Assembly: GCA_027307045.1 (NCBI GenBank)
Contig: DAHUXR010000001.1
Coordinates: 1 to 64,000 of the forward strand
Direction: 5' to 3'
Origin: Acidobacteriaceae bacterium
Lineage (GTDB): Bacteria; Acidobacteriota; Terriglobia; Terriglobales; Acidobacteriaceae
DNA length: 64,000 nucleotides
Under the pieces are notes generated by a model. The model ran no database searches, was not told the origin of the DNA, and saw only the letters and a program-made list of their open reading frames with translations. Shown piece by piece: positions 1-8,228 of the stretch (position 1 is its first letter; each line of letters starts with the position of its first letter). Both the position numbers and the translations under genes were made by a program.

Positions 1-1
1 C

Positions 2-862
2 ATTGACATGAGCAAGGTCTACATGGCTGCGCGTTACGGCAAAGGCACGGCAGACTACATCAATTGTCCATTCACGAAAGAAGAGTATGACCGTTTTATT
101 GATGCGCTGACTTCAGCCGAGATGGTGGAAGGACATGACTGGGAGAACTTGAATTACTTTGAAGGCTGCCTGCCCATTGAGGAGATTGCGCGCCGTGGCC
201 GCAATACTCTGCGTTTCGGTCCCATGAAACCGGTCGGTCTTGACGATCCCAAGACCGGCAAGTGGCCTTACGCGGTTGTGCAACTTCGGCAGGAAAACCT
301 GCGTGCCGACTCCTATAACCTTGTCGGCTTTCAAAATCATTTGAAGTTCGGCGACCAGGCCCGCGTTCTGCGCCTGATCCCAGGTCTGGAAAACGCAAAG
401 TTTGTGCGCTACGGACAGATCCACCGCAACACCTATATCAACGCACCCACGCTGCTCACTGAGATGCTCAATCTCAAGCAGCATCCTAATGTCTTCTTCG
501 CCGGACAGATTTCCGGAGTCGAAGGTTACACCGAATCTATCGCCATGGGCATGCTGGCGGGTATTCATGTAGCGCGCACAGCCCAGGGACTGCCCGCGAT
601 CGCGCCGCCGCGTGAAACTGCGTTGGGATCTCTGGTGCACTACATCTGCCATGCTGAAAGCAAAAACTTTCAGCCGGCCAACATCACGTTTGATCTGCTG
701 CCGCAACTGGATGAAGCTACGCGACGGCGCGTACGCGACAAGAAGCAGCGCCACAAGATGGTTTGTGAAAAAGCGCTGGAGAGTCTAGCATCGTGGCATA
801 AGAGTGCTGCGGCAGGCACGCAGGCTCCTGCGGAGACTTATGAACCGTCTATCCGCCATTGA
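2..862 (+). CDS. trmFO: TrmFO, folate-dependent tRNA U54 methyltransferase (5' end outside window)
   Basis: The reading frame is open from base 2, so the gene starts upstream; about 286 C-terminal codons of a usual 440-470 are present. TrmFO is a flavoprotein that makes ribothymidine at tRNA position 54 using methylenetetrahydrofolate. Support: the NCPFTKEEY segment near the visible N-terminus, the RQENLRADSYNLVGFQ region, and the C-terminal flavin-domain motif FAGQISGVEGYTES at about residues 163-176 of the visible part, which separates TrmFO and MnmG from other flavoproteins. The FAD-binding GxGxxG N-terminus is missing only because of the window edge. The stop overlaps the start of the next gene by 23 bp, suggesting co-transcription. 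Confidence 0.93.
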   Translation: MDMSKVYMAARYGKGTADYINCPFTKEEYDRFIDALTSAEMVEGHDWENLNYFEGCLPIEEIARRGRNTLRFGPMKPVGLDDPKTGKWPYAVVQLRQENLRADSYNLVGFQNHLKFGDQARVLRLIPGLENAKFVRYGQIHRNTYINAPTLLTEMLNLKQHPNVFFAGQISGVEGYTESIAMGMLAGIHVARTAQGLPAIAPPRETALGSLVHYICHAESKNFQPANITFDLLPQLDEATRRRVRDKKQRHKMVCEKALESLASWHKSAAAGTQAPAETYEPSIRH

Positions 863-1934
863 TTCATTTGCGCCGGCATTTGCCCGCGTGCGCGCAATGC
901 TCTTCAGCCCATTCCGTTTGGCCGTGTGGTTGAAGATCGGCCTGATCGGGTTGCTTGGCGGTGGTGTAATTGTCTCCGGCGGCGGATCCAGTTTTCGCGC
1001 GCCGGTCATGCCCCGCAACGTGCCGCACAATGACCTTCCTCCAAATGCGGAAGATATTTTTCGCGCCATCCGCTCCATCCATCTCGCTGACTATTTCCAT
1101 GTTTTTGTCATCGCAATCGGCGCGGTTGTTGTTCTGGCGCTGATTTTTCTTTACCTGTTCTGCCGCTTCCGTTTCATTCTGTTCGATTCGGTGGTGACAG
1201 GGCAGCCAGACATTGAGCGCGGATGGCAAAAATATGAGTCCCAGGCCAATCGCTATTTCGGCTTCTGGCTGGCATTCCGGCTGGTCACGTGGGGAGCCTT
1301 GTTCCTGATTGTGGGCGTGCCCTTGTGGAAAGCGTACAAGAGCGGCATTTTCAGCGGTGACAACTCTCTGCCCATTTTCTTAGCGATGATCGCCTCCGTG
1401 GCGCTGGGCGCTCTCATCGTCAGCGTCGCTTTCGCAATCGTGTCCACGCTGGCCAAGGATTTTGTGATGCCTGTGATGGCGCTCGATGATCTTTCTGTTG
1501 GCGATGCATGGTCAGCGGTGTGGCGCGTGGCAGCTTCCGAGCCGGGCGCATGGGCTGCTTATATGGGCATGAAGCTGCTTTGCGCGATTGGGAGTTCCAT
1601 CGCGCTTACCATCGCTTTTGTTATTGCCATGCTTCCTGCATTGATCGTGTTTGGTATTCCAGTTGGTATTTTGGCCTTCCTCGGAGTAGTGGCGTTCAAG
1701 ACCATTGGCGCAGTGTTCGGAATCATCATCTTTTGCGTTGCCATCCTGCTGGCCGTTGCCGGGTTTATCTGTTTGCTGCTGATGCTTACCGCGCCGATCT
1801 CGGTGTTCTTTACTTCGTATGCGCTTTACTTCTTTGGCGGACGCTATCCCAAGCTGGCAGCGCTGCTATGGCCCCAGCCGATTTCTCCGGTGCCGGTAAC
1901 GCCGGTGGCGGCTCCGCAACCAACCGCGCCCTGA
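840..1934 (+). CDS. Polytopic inner-membrane protein, unknown function
   Basis: A 364-residue protein with about six to eight hydrophobic segments, for example residues 22-42, 83-105, 140-160, 175-205 and several between 240 and 330. No catalytic motif is visible. It begins with an amphipathic stretch containing SPFRLAVWLKIGLIGLLGG and ends in a Pro/Ala-rich tail. The ATG at 840 was preferred over an upstream TTG at 804 because the methionine-led form begins directly before the conserved-looking SAIDSF segment. It overlaps the trmFO stop by 23 bp, so translation may be coupled, but no functional link is evident. It resembles the uncharacterised DUF7544-type membrane proteins of Acidobacteriota (from memory, not a search). 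Confidence 0.75.
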   Translation: MNRLSAIDSFAPAFARVRAMLFSPFRLAVWLKIGLIGLLGGGVIVSGGGSSFRAPVMPRNVPHNDLPPNAEDIFRAIRSIHLADYFHVFVIAIGAVVVLALIFLYLFCRFRFILFDSVVTGQPDIERGWQKYESQANRYFGFWLAFRLVTWGALFLIVGVPLWKAYKSGIFSGDNSLPIFLAMIASVALGALIVSVAFAIVSTLAKDFVMPVMALDDLSVGDAWSAVWRVAASEPGAWAAYMGMKLLCAIGSSIALTIAFVIAMLPALIVFGIPVGILAFLGVVAFKTIGAVFGIIIFCVAILLAVAGFICLLLMLTAPISVFFTSYALYFFGGRYPKLAALLWPQPISPVPVTPVAAPQPTAP

Positions 1935-2015
1935 TTGAAGGACATTGCCATTTAGAATTAATCATGCAAAAGGTTCGGACGGAAAAATTGTGCGATGCAG
2001 ATTCCAAAGAGCTTT

Positions 2016-2264
2016 TTACGATTTCGCAATTGGCCCCATTATGTGCTTGTAAACCATCCGGCATGCAATCCAGGCGATGACTATTGAAACGCCAATAACG
2101 AAGAACGTTGCGTACCACACGATCAGGCCTGAGAACCAGGCATCCGGCATCTTGTGACGTATCGCTAGCGCGGCGGCAGTCGCTGGTGAAATAAGCACAA
2201 AGTAGCACATTATTGCCAAGACAACTCCAACCAAGGTACTCTCCAAAATAGCCTTTGTCTTCAT
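2016..2264 (-). CDS. Small two-helix membrane protein, hypothetical
   Basis: 82 residues with two clear hydrophobic segments, about residues 10-33 and 46-68, and a short basic C-terminal tail. There is no recognisable domain. A weak purine-rich stretch (GGAG) lies upstream of the ATG. It is convergent with the membrane protein that ends at 1934 and lies downstream of der on the same strand without overlap. The helices and lack of competing reading frames make it a plausible gene. Confidence 0.5.
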   Translation of the reverse strand: MKTKAILESTLVGVVLAIMCYFVLISPATAAALAIRHKMPDAWFSGLIVWYATFFVIGVSIVIAWIACRMVYKHIMGPIAKS

Positions 2265-2416
2265 AGGACCACTCCGTCGAGCTTGTATTAAATCGTCCCC
2301 AGACAGTTCCGGGTTCCGATCGCGAACCGTTTTTCACTCTGGGTGCGCAGCGCATAGCACAAACGACACACTACCAGTTCCATCCGAAACGTTATGCCGT
2401 GCGCAGCGCCCGCCGA

Positions 2417-3898
2417 CTAGCGGCGCTTTGTCTTCTTTGGACCCAGCTCAACCTTGGTTCTCGGCCGGTTTTTGATCCAGATGGGCGTGCCCACAAAGCC
2501 AAACTTCTGCCGGATCTGGTTCTGCAAAAAGCGTTCGTAGGAAAAGTGCAGCTTCACGTCTTTATCAGTAAAAAGGATAAAAGTCGGTGGGGAAGCGTAA
2601 GCCTGCGTCATGTAAAAGATCTTTACCTGCTGGCGGTGCGGCACGGAGGCGCGGGTGAAGTCCACTGACTCCAGGAATTTGTTCATCTGGGAAGTGCCGA
2701 TGCGCTTACGGCGCTCTCTGGCCACCAGTTCCAGAGCGCGGAAAATTTTGTCAATGTTCTTGCCTGCGGCGGCGGAGACAAACACCATAGGCGCGTAGTC
2801 CAGAAACTTCAGGGCGCGCCGCGCCTGCTTTTCATAAAGGTCGCGATCGGCAGGGGGGCGTCCATCCTTGCGTCCAGGTCCCACCAGGTCCCACTTGTTG
2901 ATGATCACGATCACTGATCTGCCGCTTTCGTGCGCGTATCCGCCGATAGTTGCGTCCAGGCCGGTCACGCCTTCCACCGCGTCAATTACCAGCAACGCGA
3001 CGTCGGCGGCCTCAAGGTGCTTGCGTGCCATCACCACGGAAAGCTTTTCCGCCATCAGGTGTGTCTTGCCTTTGCGGCGGATTCCAGCAGTGTCAATAAA
3101 CCTGTAGGTGTGGCCGTCTTTTTCAATCAGCTCATCAATGGCATCACGCGTGGTGCCTGCAACCGGTGAAACGATAGCGCGCGAACTGCCGGTGAGTATG
3201 TTGAGCAACGTGGATTTCCCCACGTTCGGATGGCCAATGATCGCTACCTTTGTTTCCTTTTTCTCTTCTTCGGAAGCCTCAGCCTCTGAAGCTTCTGATG
3301 GAGATTCTTCTTCGACAACTCCTGCCGGCACATTCTTTGTACCACGGCGCTCACGTTCCGGGGCATCTGGCGCCATCACCACCGGCACAACCTCCATAAT
3401 CGCGTCCATTAATTCCATGGTGCCCAGGCCATGTTCGGCGGCAATGGGAAAAACTTCGCGGATACCCAGCGTCCTGAAGTTCTGCGCCGCAGCTTCCTGC
3501 TTGGCCGAGTCAACTTTGTTCACTGCCAGAAAAAGCGGTTTGCCCAGGCGCTGCAGCAGTCGGGCCAACTCCATGTCCGGTGATGCCAGCTCCGTTCGTG
3601 CGTCCACCACCATCACAACCGCATTGGATTCTTCCAGCGCCACCTTGGCTTGGCGGAATATTTCCGCGGGAATCAAGGCTTTGTCGTCCGGAACAATCCC
3701 GCCTGTGTCTACCACGCGCAGCAGGCGACCGTCCCAGTTGACTTCACTATAGAGGCGGTCGCGCGTAATGCCGGGCTCGTCACCCACAATGGCGCGTCGT
3801 GATCCCGTCAGCCGGTTAAAGAGCGTGGATTTGCCCACGTTGGGCCGGCCAACAATGGCGAGGAGTGGGGCTTTGATCTTCGTTTGAGTATCGCGCAA
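2417..3898 (-). CDS. der: Ribosome biogenesis GTPase Der (EngA)
   Basis: 493 residues with two tandem GTPase domains, the hallmark of Der, which is needed for 50S subunit maturation. Domain 1: G1 GRPNVGKS at 17-24, DTGG at 64-67, NKVD at 127-130. Domain 2: G1 GHPNVGKS at 222-229, DTAG at 269-272, NKWD near 336. The C-terminal KH-like domain follows and ends in a basic tail (PKKTKRR). The linker between the two G domains, roughly 180-216, is unusually long and Glu/Ser-rich, which makes this protein longer than the common 435-460 residue forms. It is a stand-alone gene on the minus strand with an AT-rich upstream region. Confidence 0.97.
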   Translation of the reverse strand: MRDTQTKIKAPLLAIVGRPNVGKSTLFNRLTGSRRAIVGDEPGITRDRLYSEVNWDGRLLRVVDTGGIVPDDKALIPAEIFRQAKVALEESNAVVMVVDARTELASPDMELARLLQRLGKPLFLAVNKVDSAKQEAAAQNFRTLGIREVFPIAAEHGLGTMELMDAIMEVVPVVMAPDAPERERRGTKNVPAGVVEEESPSEASEAEASEEEKKETKVAIIGHPNVGKSTLLNILTGSSRAIVSPVAGTTRDAIDELIEKDGHTYRFIDTAGIRRKGKTHLMAEKLSVVMARKHLEAADVALLVIDAVEGVTGLDATIGGYAHESGRSVIVIINKWDLVGPGRKDGRPPADRDLYEKQARRALKFLDYAPMVFVSAAAGKNIDKIFRALELVARERRKRIGTSQMNKFLESVDFTRASVPHRQQVKIFYMTQAYASPPTFILFTDKDVKLHFSYERFLQNQIRQKFGFVGTPIWIKNRPRTKVELGPKKTKRR

Positions 3899-4121
3899 AA
3901 CTTTTACCCTCTCTTGCTATGCCGGGACAAATGCACGCTTAATCCATGGTAAATGGTGGTTAAGGTGATAGGAGTTTGAGCCAGGAGGGAAATGAAGTAG
4001 AGAACTGGGGCGGCACCCAGTCCCACAATTTGGAACTGGCTCATCGCCCCAGTTCTCGGTTTTGGTTCGGACTTCCCCTGATAACCAGAAAGCTCATTTT
4101 TGAACGTCTGGCGTCCTCAAC

Positions 4122-4448
4122 CTATGCTGCTTTGGAGATTTCTATGCCGGAGCCAGCGGGCTCAGCGGCGGTGAGAATGCCATTCTCATTGCCAGGCCCG
4201 GAACCGGAAAAGAGCAGATAAGCGTTCTTTTCGGTTTCGAGCAACTGATGCACATTCTCAAAATCGTCCAGATGGTAATAGATGTCCACTTGCCCATTTG
4301 ACCGCTTGGTGTCAGCCGGCAGCGGTTTTCCATTCGGAAAGAAAATCAATTGTCCGAGAAATTTGCCCGCGCCGATCAGCCAGATGCGGGGAGCAAAGGT
4401 GTTTGCAGAGTACATCACTTCGAACTGGTCAATATGCGTTGTAGCCAT
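4122..4448 (-). CDS. Hypothetical 108-residue protein
   Basis: A compact soluble protein with no signal peptide or membrane helix. It contains beta-like segments (about residues 20-40 and 50-60) and an acidic stretch YHLDDFENVHQLLETEK that looks helical. An AAGGAA ribosome binding site lies about 8 bp before the ATG, which supports the start. No family was recognised. It is isolated between der and the divergently transcribed helicase gene. Confidence 0.6.
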   Translation of the reverse strand: MATTHIDQFEVMYSANTFAPRIWLIGAGKFLGQLIFFPNGKPLPADTKRSNGQVDIYYHLDDFENVHQLLETEKNAYLLFSGSGPGNENGILTAAEPAGSGIEISKAA

Positions 4449-4630
4449 ACTGCTTTCCTTCTTTCGCGGGGACCTTTATCTGTGGCCCCAACGAGAAACA
4501 CTCTACGCCTAAAGAGGGGTCTTTGTCTGTGATCACACAACTAATAGGTCCCAGCAGTCCAGCTTGAGACGGCTGACAGACCATTGATGACGAATAGCGA
4601 AGATTCCGGCCAAGGTATGATAAGAAAATC

Positions 4631-6664
4631 TTGTCTTTTGGCTCCAATCCCGAAACCGCCGCCGCTCCCACGCGCCGGCTACCAACGCTGCATGAGTTCT
4701 TCGCCCCAGGAGGACTGCTGAGCAAGGCGCACCCCAATTACGAGTTCCGCCGCGGCCAGTTGCAGATGGCGGAAGCGGTGGAAAAAGCGCTGGTTGAGCG
4801 CCGGCACCTGATCGTGGAGGCTGGAACGGGAACGGGCAAAACGCTGGCTTATCTTTTGCCGGTGATCCGCAGCGGCAAGCGCGTGATCATCTCCACCGGC
4901 ACCAAGAACCTGCAGGAACAGCTCTTCTTCAAGGATATCCCATTCCTGGAGCAACATCTGGGCAAACTGCGCGTCTGCTACATGAAAGGCCGCAATAACT
5001 ATCTTTGCCGGCAGAAACTTTACGATCTTACGAACCAGCCGGTGCTGAGCGGACTCCAGGAAATTGAGCAATACCGGCAGATCGCCGAATGGGAAGAGAC
5101 GACCGAGAGCGGCGATCGCGCCGAGCTGAAGGGTATTCCGGACAACGCGCAGCTCTGGCAGAAACTCGACGCGCGCACCGAACGCTGCACCGGACAGAAA
5201 TGCCAGCAGTGGGACCGCTGTTTCATCACGGAGATGCATCGCCGCGCCGCGGAGAGTGACATCATCATTGTGAATCACCATCTCTTCTTTGCCGATCTCT
5301 CGTTGCGCCAGTCGGGCGGCCCCGATGCGGGAGTCCTGCCGGACTTCTCGGCTGTGATCTTCGATGAAGCGCACGAACTGGAAGACGTTGCGGGAAGCTA
5401 TTTCGGAGTCAGCGTAAGCAATCTGCGTTTTGAAGAACTGGCGCGCGATATTGAAGCCACCTTGCAACAGAAGAAAGCCATTTCGCCGGGAGTGATCACT
5501 GCGCTGGCCAAACTGCGCGAGCGATCGCGATTTTTCTTTGGCTTGCTGCCGCCGGGAGAAGGCCGGTCGGCATTCACCAACCGCGATGAATTTTTGGAAA
5601 GGCATGGCGACGACTATGATTCAGTAATGCAGTCGTTGGCCCGTGTGCTGGCTGAGCTTGAGTTGCTGCCCCAAAAGCCTGAAGAAGTTTTTGGCTTCTC
5701 GCGCCGCACGCAGGAGTTGCAGGCACAGCTCGCATTCATTCTGGAATCCACAGATAAGAACACGGTCTTCTGGATCGAATATCGCGGCGAAGGCCGTCGC
5801 ACGCGCGGCGGTCAGACGCACATTGTGCTTCAAGCCACGCCGATCGACGTTTCGCAGATCCTGAAGCAAACACTGTTTGAAAATCTGGAAACCGCCGTCC
5901 TGACCTCGGCCACGTTGGCTGTTGCAGGCAATCCTGACCGCGGAAACTTTGATTATGTCCGCCAGCGCGTGGGGTTGGAGCACGCGCGGGAGATGGTGGT
6001 CACGTCGCACTTTGACTACGCGAAGCAGGCAATTCTTTACGTTCCTCCGGACATGCCTGATCCACGTTCGACCCAGTTCGGGCGCGCCGCCGCAGAGAAG
6101 ATCCGCCGCCTGCTCGATATCACGCAGGGTCGTGCCTTCTGTCTCTTCACCAGCTATGCCCAGATGAACGATATCCATGACCGTCTGCTCGGCGAGCTGT
6201 CATATCCCATGTTGTTGCAGGGTTCGGCGCCCAAGAACGCGCTGCTGGAAGAATTTCGTCTTACACCCAATGCCGTGCTGTTTGCCACGTCGTCATTCTG
6301 GCAGGGCGTTGACGTTCAGGGTGAGCAACTGAGCTGTGTGATCATTGATCGGCTCCCGTTTGCCGTGCCGAATGATCCCGTCGTGGCGGCGCGCATCAGC
6401 GCCATTAACGGGGCCGGCGGCAATGCTTTTTTTGAGTATCAAGTGCCGGCGGCGGTGATCTCGCTCAAGCAGGGATTTGGCCGCCTGATTCGCTCGGTGA
6501 AAGATCGCGGTGTGCTGGCTCTGCTGGACAACAGGCTTTTGAAACAGCGCTACGGCAGGACTTTCATAGACAGCCTGCCTGCCTATAAAAAGACAAAAGA
6601 CCTGGCTGACGTGGACGAATTCTTTTCCGGCACAAGCGAAAGAGATGGCCATGGTTCGCAATAA
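4631..6664 (+). CDS. dinG: DinG/XPD-type Fe-S ATP-dependent DNA helicase
   Basis: A 677-residue superfamily 2 helicase. Walker A AGTGTGKT is at 64-71, the DEAH box at 245-248, and the motif VI-like QGFGRLIRS near 620. Four cysteines at 126, 186, 191 and 197 are spaced as in the 4Fe-4S domain of the XPD/DinG family, which places it among 5'-3' helicases that unwind forked or R-loop-containing DNA in repair. There is no N-terminal exonuclease domain, so it is the DinG form rather than the exonuclease fusion seen in some Firmicutes. The start is a TTG at 4631; no in-frame ATG lies nearby, and a weak AAGG precedes it. It is transcribed alone. Confidence 0.9.
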   Translation: MSFGSNPETAAAPTRRLPTLHEFFAPGGLLSKAHPNYEFRRGQLQMAEAVEKALVERRHLIVEAGTGTGKTLAYLLPVIRSGKRVIISTGTKNLQEQLFFKDIPFLEQHLGKLRVCYMKGRNNYLCRQKLYDLTNQPVLSGLQEIEQYRQIAEWEETTESGDRAELKGIPDNAQLWQKLDARTERCTGQKCQQWDRCFITEMHRRAAESDIIIVNHHLFFADLSLRQSGGPDAGVLPDFSAVIFDEAHELEDVAGSYFGVSVSNLRFEELARDIEATLQQKKAISPGVITALAKLRERSRFFFGLLPPGEGRSAFTNRDEFLERHGDDYDSVMQSLARVLAELELLPQKPEEVFGFSRRTQELQAQLAFILESTDKNTVFWIEYRGEGRRTRGGQTHIVLQATPIDVSQILKQTLFENLETAVLTSATLAVAGNPDRGNFDYVRQRVGLEHAREMVVTSHFDYAKQAILYVPPDMPDPRSTQFGRAAAEKIRRLLDITQGRAFCLFTSYAQMNDIHDRLLGELSYPMLLQGSAPKNALLEEFRLTPNAVLFATSSFWQGVDVQGEQLSCVIIDRLPFAVPNDPVVAARISAINGAGGNAFFEYQVPAAVISLKQGFGRLIRSVKDRGVLALLDNRLLKQRYGRTFIDSLPAYKKTKDLADVDEFFSGTSERDGHGSQ

Positions 6665-6744
6665 TGAGAGAGGCAACAAATTGGACCGGCAGTGAACCCG
6701 GTCCGCAATAGAGTTGCAGCTTCAGGCGCGAAATTGCCGGACTT

Positions 6745-7002
6745 TTACTCTTTTACCATGCGCGGTCCCGCTTCAGGGTAATCCTCAAGTACTTCAATAA
6801 CGATTTCACGAACTGCGAACTCTTCATGCGTAGCATGTGAAGAGGTTGTGACGCTGTTCAACACTACCGTACCGGCTTCAATATCGTCCGCCAGCTTGCG
6901 CAATGCGATCACGGCTTTGTTGTCATTCAGCCCAAAAGCGTGCTTCCCCGCTCGGTCGGCACACTCGGCTGCGTTGATGTTTGTCCTGCCTCCGCTAATC
7001 AT
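6745..7002 (-). CDS. Hypothetical 85-residue protein
   Basis: Begins at an ATG with an AAGGGA ribosome binding site about 11 bp upstream; a longer form starting at a TTG at 7128 is possible but has a weaker start. The C-terminal half (KAVIALRKLADDIEAGTVVL followed by an acidic tail) looks like a real, mostly helical and strand-forming domain. No catalytic motif, signal peptide or membrane segment is visible. Its function is unknown. It lies in the gap between the helicase gene and the DUF433 gene, on the opposite strand. Confidence 0.5.
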   Translation of the reverse strand: MISGGRTNINAAECADRAGKHAFGLNDNKAVIALRKLADDIEAGTVVLNSVTTSSHATHEEFAVREIVIEVLEDYPEAGPRMVKE

Positions 7003-7294
7003 TCTGTTCGTCCCTTCACTGCGAAAAGAACGATCCGCCTTCGTTCTCTTGCTTAAAAAATACTCAACAATCCGCTTCAGAATTCTCAGCCGTTCGACGT
7101 TGGTTTTTAGACTAGCCGAAAAATGCAATTACCGACGAGTAAGAAATGGTGGGCCGGTGTCAGTCGATTGACCGGAAACTATTGATTACACTGTCAGAAA
7201 CCATTGCCGGGAGCGGGTAAATCAGGTTGAATGCCCTGTGCTCTTGAAGCAAAAAAGACCTACAATGAGCTTGCATCCCGGAGGACGGCAATTC

Positions 7295-7501
7295 ATGAGT
7301 ATCATCGTCAAAGATCCTGAGATTCTTGGCGGCGAGCCGGTGTTTTGCGGCACGCGGGTCCCGTTTCAGACCCTGCTTGACTATCTGGAGCACGGAAAAA
7401 CGCTATACCAATTTCTGGATGAATTCCCGACGGTGACTCGTGAGGCAGCCATTGCCGGGCTCGAAGAGGCGAAAGCGTTTGTTTTTGCGGGCCTTAAATG
7501 A
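7295..7501 (+). CDS. DUF433 antitoxin-like protein
   Basis: A 68-residue DUF433 protein. It shows the family signature DPEILGGEPVFCGTRVP followed by a helix-turn-helix-like segment (TLLDYLEHGKTLYQFLDEFP). DUF433 proteins are usually the first gene of a pair with a DUF5615 PIN-like partner and are predicted antitoxins that bind DNA. The ATG at 7295 is preceded by GGAGG at 7281-7285. Its stop overlaps the ATG of the next reading frame by an ATGA, the usual arrangement for this pair, but the partner here is damaged. Regulation is probably by autorepression (inference from the family). Confidence 0.85.
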   Translation: MSIIVKDPEILGGEPVFCGTRVPFQTLLDYLEHGKTLYQFLDEFPTVTREAAIAGLEEAKAFVFAGLK

Positions 7502-7676
7502 AGCTGTTGTTCGATGAATGTGTCCCCGGCTATTCAAAGCAGGCTTTGCGGTCCACGGGCACGAGTGTTTTACGGTTCCAGAGGTCGGGTACGATCTTTT
7601 TAGTGAGTTGCCCGCTTGTATTGTTGCCCTACAGTCGATCCAACCTGGCCAGTTCGTTCAAGTCGGATTTGAATAA
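7498..7676 (+). pseudogene. Decayed DUF5615 PIN-like toxin partner
   Basis: The first ten codons read MKLLFDECVP, the diagnostic N-terminus of DUF5615 PIN-like proteins, with the expected Asp and Glu. At the C-run 7524-7527 the frame is lost. Adding one base restores a frame (beginning at 7527) that encodes HGHECFTVPEVGY and then IVALQSIQPGQFVQVGFE with a stop at 7674-7676; these match the middle and C-terminal edge of the family. About 40-50 residues between these parts, including the segment that carries further acidic residues, are absent. So there is one frameshift plus one internal deletion. The unshifted frame runs on to 7800 but encodes no recognisable protein. The family assignment is from memory of conserved residues. 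Confidence 0.75.
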
Positions 7677-7809
7677 TTCAGAGGCTTACTTCCGCTGCCT
7701 AAAGCCAGTTGTCGGGCGACCTGTTACTCATCAGATAGCTTTTCGCGTTCAACCCTGGCATTTACAATTGAAAGTGAGCCTGCGGACGCAGTGCGGATAA
7801 GGGGAACGG

Positions 7810-8187
7810 ATGTACGAGGTTACGGTAGAAGATTCATTTGCCGCGGGACACTACCTGCGCGATTACAAAGGAAAATGCGAGAACCCGCACGGTCATAATT
7901 ACAAGGTGCGCGTGACGCTGACGGGGCCAACCCTGGATAAAGCCGGCCTGCTGATGGATTTTAAGGACCTGAAAGAGGTCATGAAGCACGTAATCGACCG
8001 GCTGGACCACCAGATGCTGAATGAGATAGAGCCTTTCATTGCGCTCAACCCTTCGGCGGAAAATCTGGCAAAGTATTTTTACGATCAGACGAATGGCCGC
8101 CTGAAATCGATTACCAGCGGCCGGGTTGCGGTGAAGGACGTTACCATCTGGGAAACTGATACCACAACCGCGCGCTATTCGGAATAA
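7810..8187 (+). CDS. queD: QueD, 6-carboxytetrahydropterin synthase
   Basis: 125 residues of the PTPS/QueD family, which converts 7,8-dihydroneopterin triphosphate to 6-carboxy-5,6,7,8-tetrahydropterin in the preQ0/queuosine pathway. Zinc ligands His14, His27 and His29 (in NPHGHNY) and the catalytic Cys23 are present, as are the DH pair near 66-67 and a C-terminal Glu in WETDTT that anchors the pterin. The single CxxxHGH arrangement fits QueD rather than mammalian PTPS. It starts the local queD-queE-queC group. No preQ1 aptamer could be recognised upstream. Confidence 0.95.
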   Translation: MYEVTVEDSFAAGHYLRDYKGKCENPHGHNYKVRVTLTGPTLDKAGLLMDFKDLKEVMKHVIDRLDHQMLNEIEPFIALNPSAENLAKYFYDQTNGRLKSITSGRVAVKDVTIWETDTTTARYSE

Positions 8188-8196
8188 ACTTTGGAG

Positions 8197-8216
8197 CACA
8201 GCCGCTCTCGGCTGTG
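8197..8216. repeat. REP-like hairpin between queD and queE
   Basis: A perfect 8-bp stem (CACAGCCG / CGGCTGTG) with a CTCT loop. It is flanked by TTGGAG on the left and followed by TTCTT, not a real T-tract. A second hairpin of the same build lies at 50248-50267 in reverse orientation, so it looks like a dispersed palindromic repeat and not a classical terminator. It covers a possible GTG start for queE at 8214, favouring the ATG at 8229. Confidence 0.6.
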
Positions 8217-8228
8217 TTCTTCCAACAC

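Noticed and set aside
3976..4221. 81-codon + strand frame opposite the hypothetical gene at 4122-4448
   Set aside because: The minus-strand frame has a good ribosome binding site and more protein-like sequence.
7677..7809. preQ1 riboswitch before queD
   Set aside because: No preQ1-I or preQ1-II aptamer pattern could be recognised in the 133 bp upstream of queD.
8197..8221. Rho-independent terminator between queD and queE
   Set aside because: The hairpin is followed by TTCTT only, and a second copy of the same palindrome exists at 50248, so a dispersed repeat explains it better.
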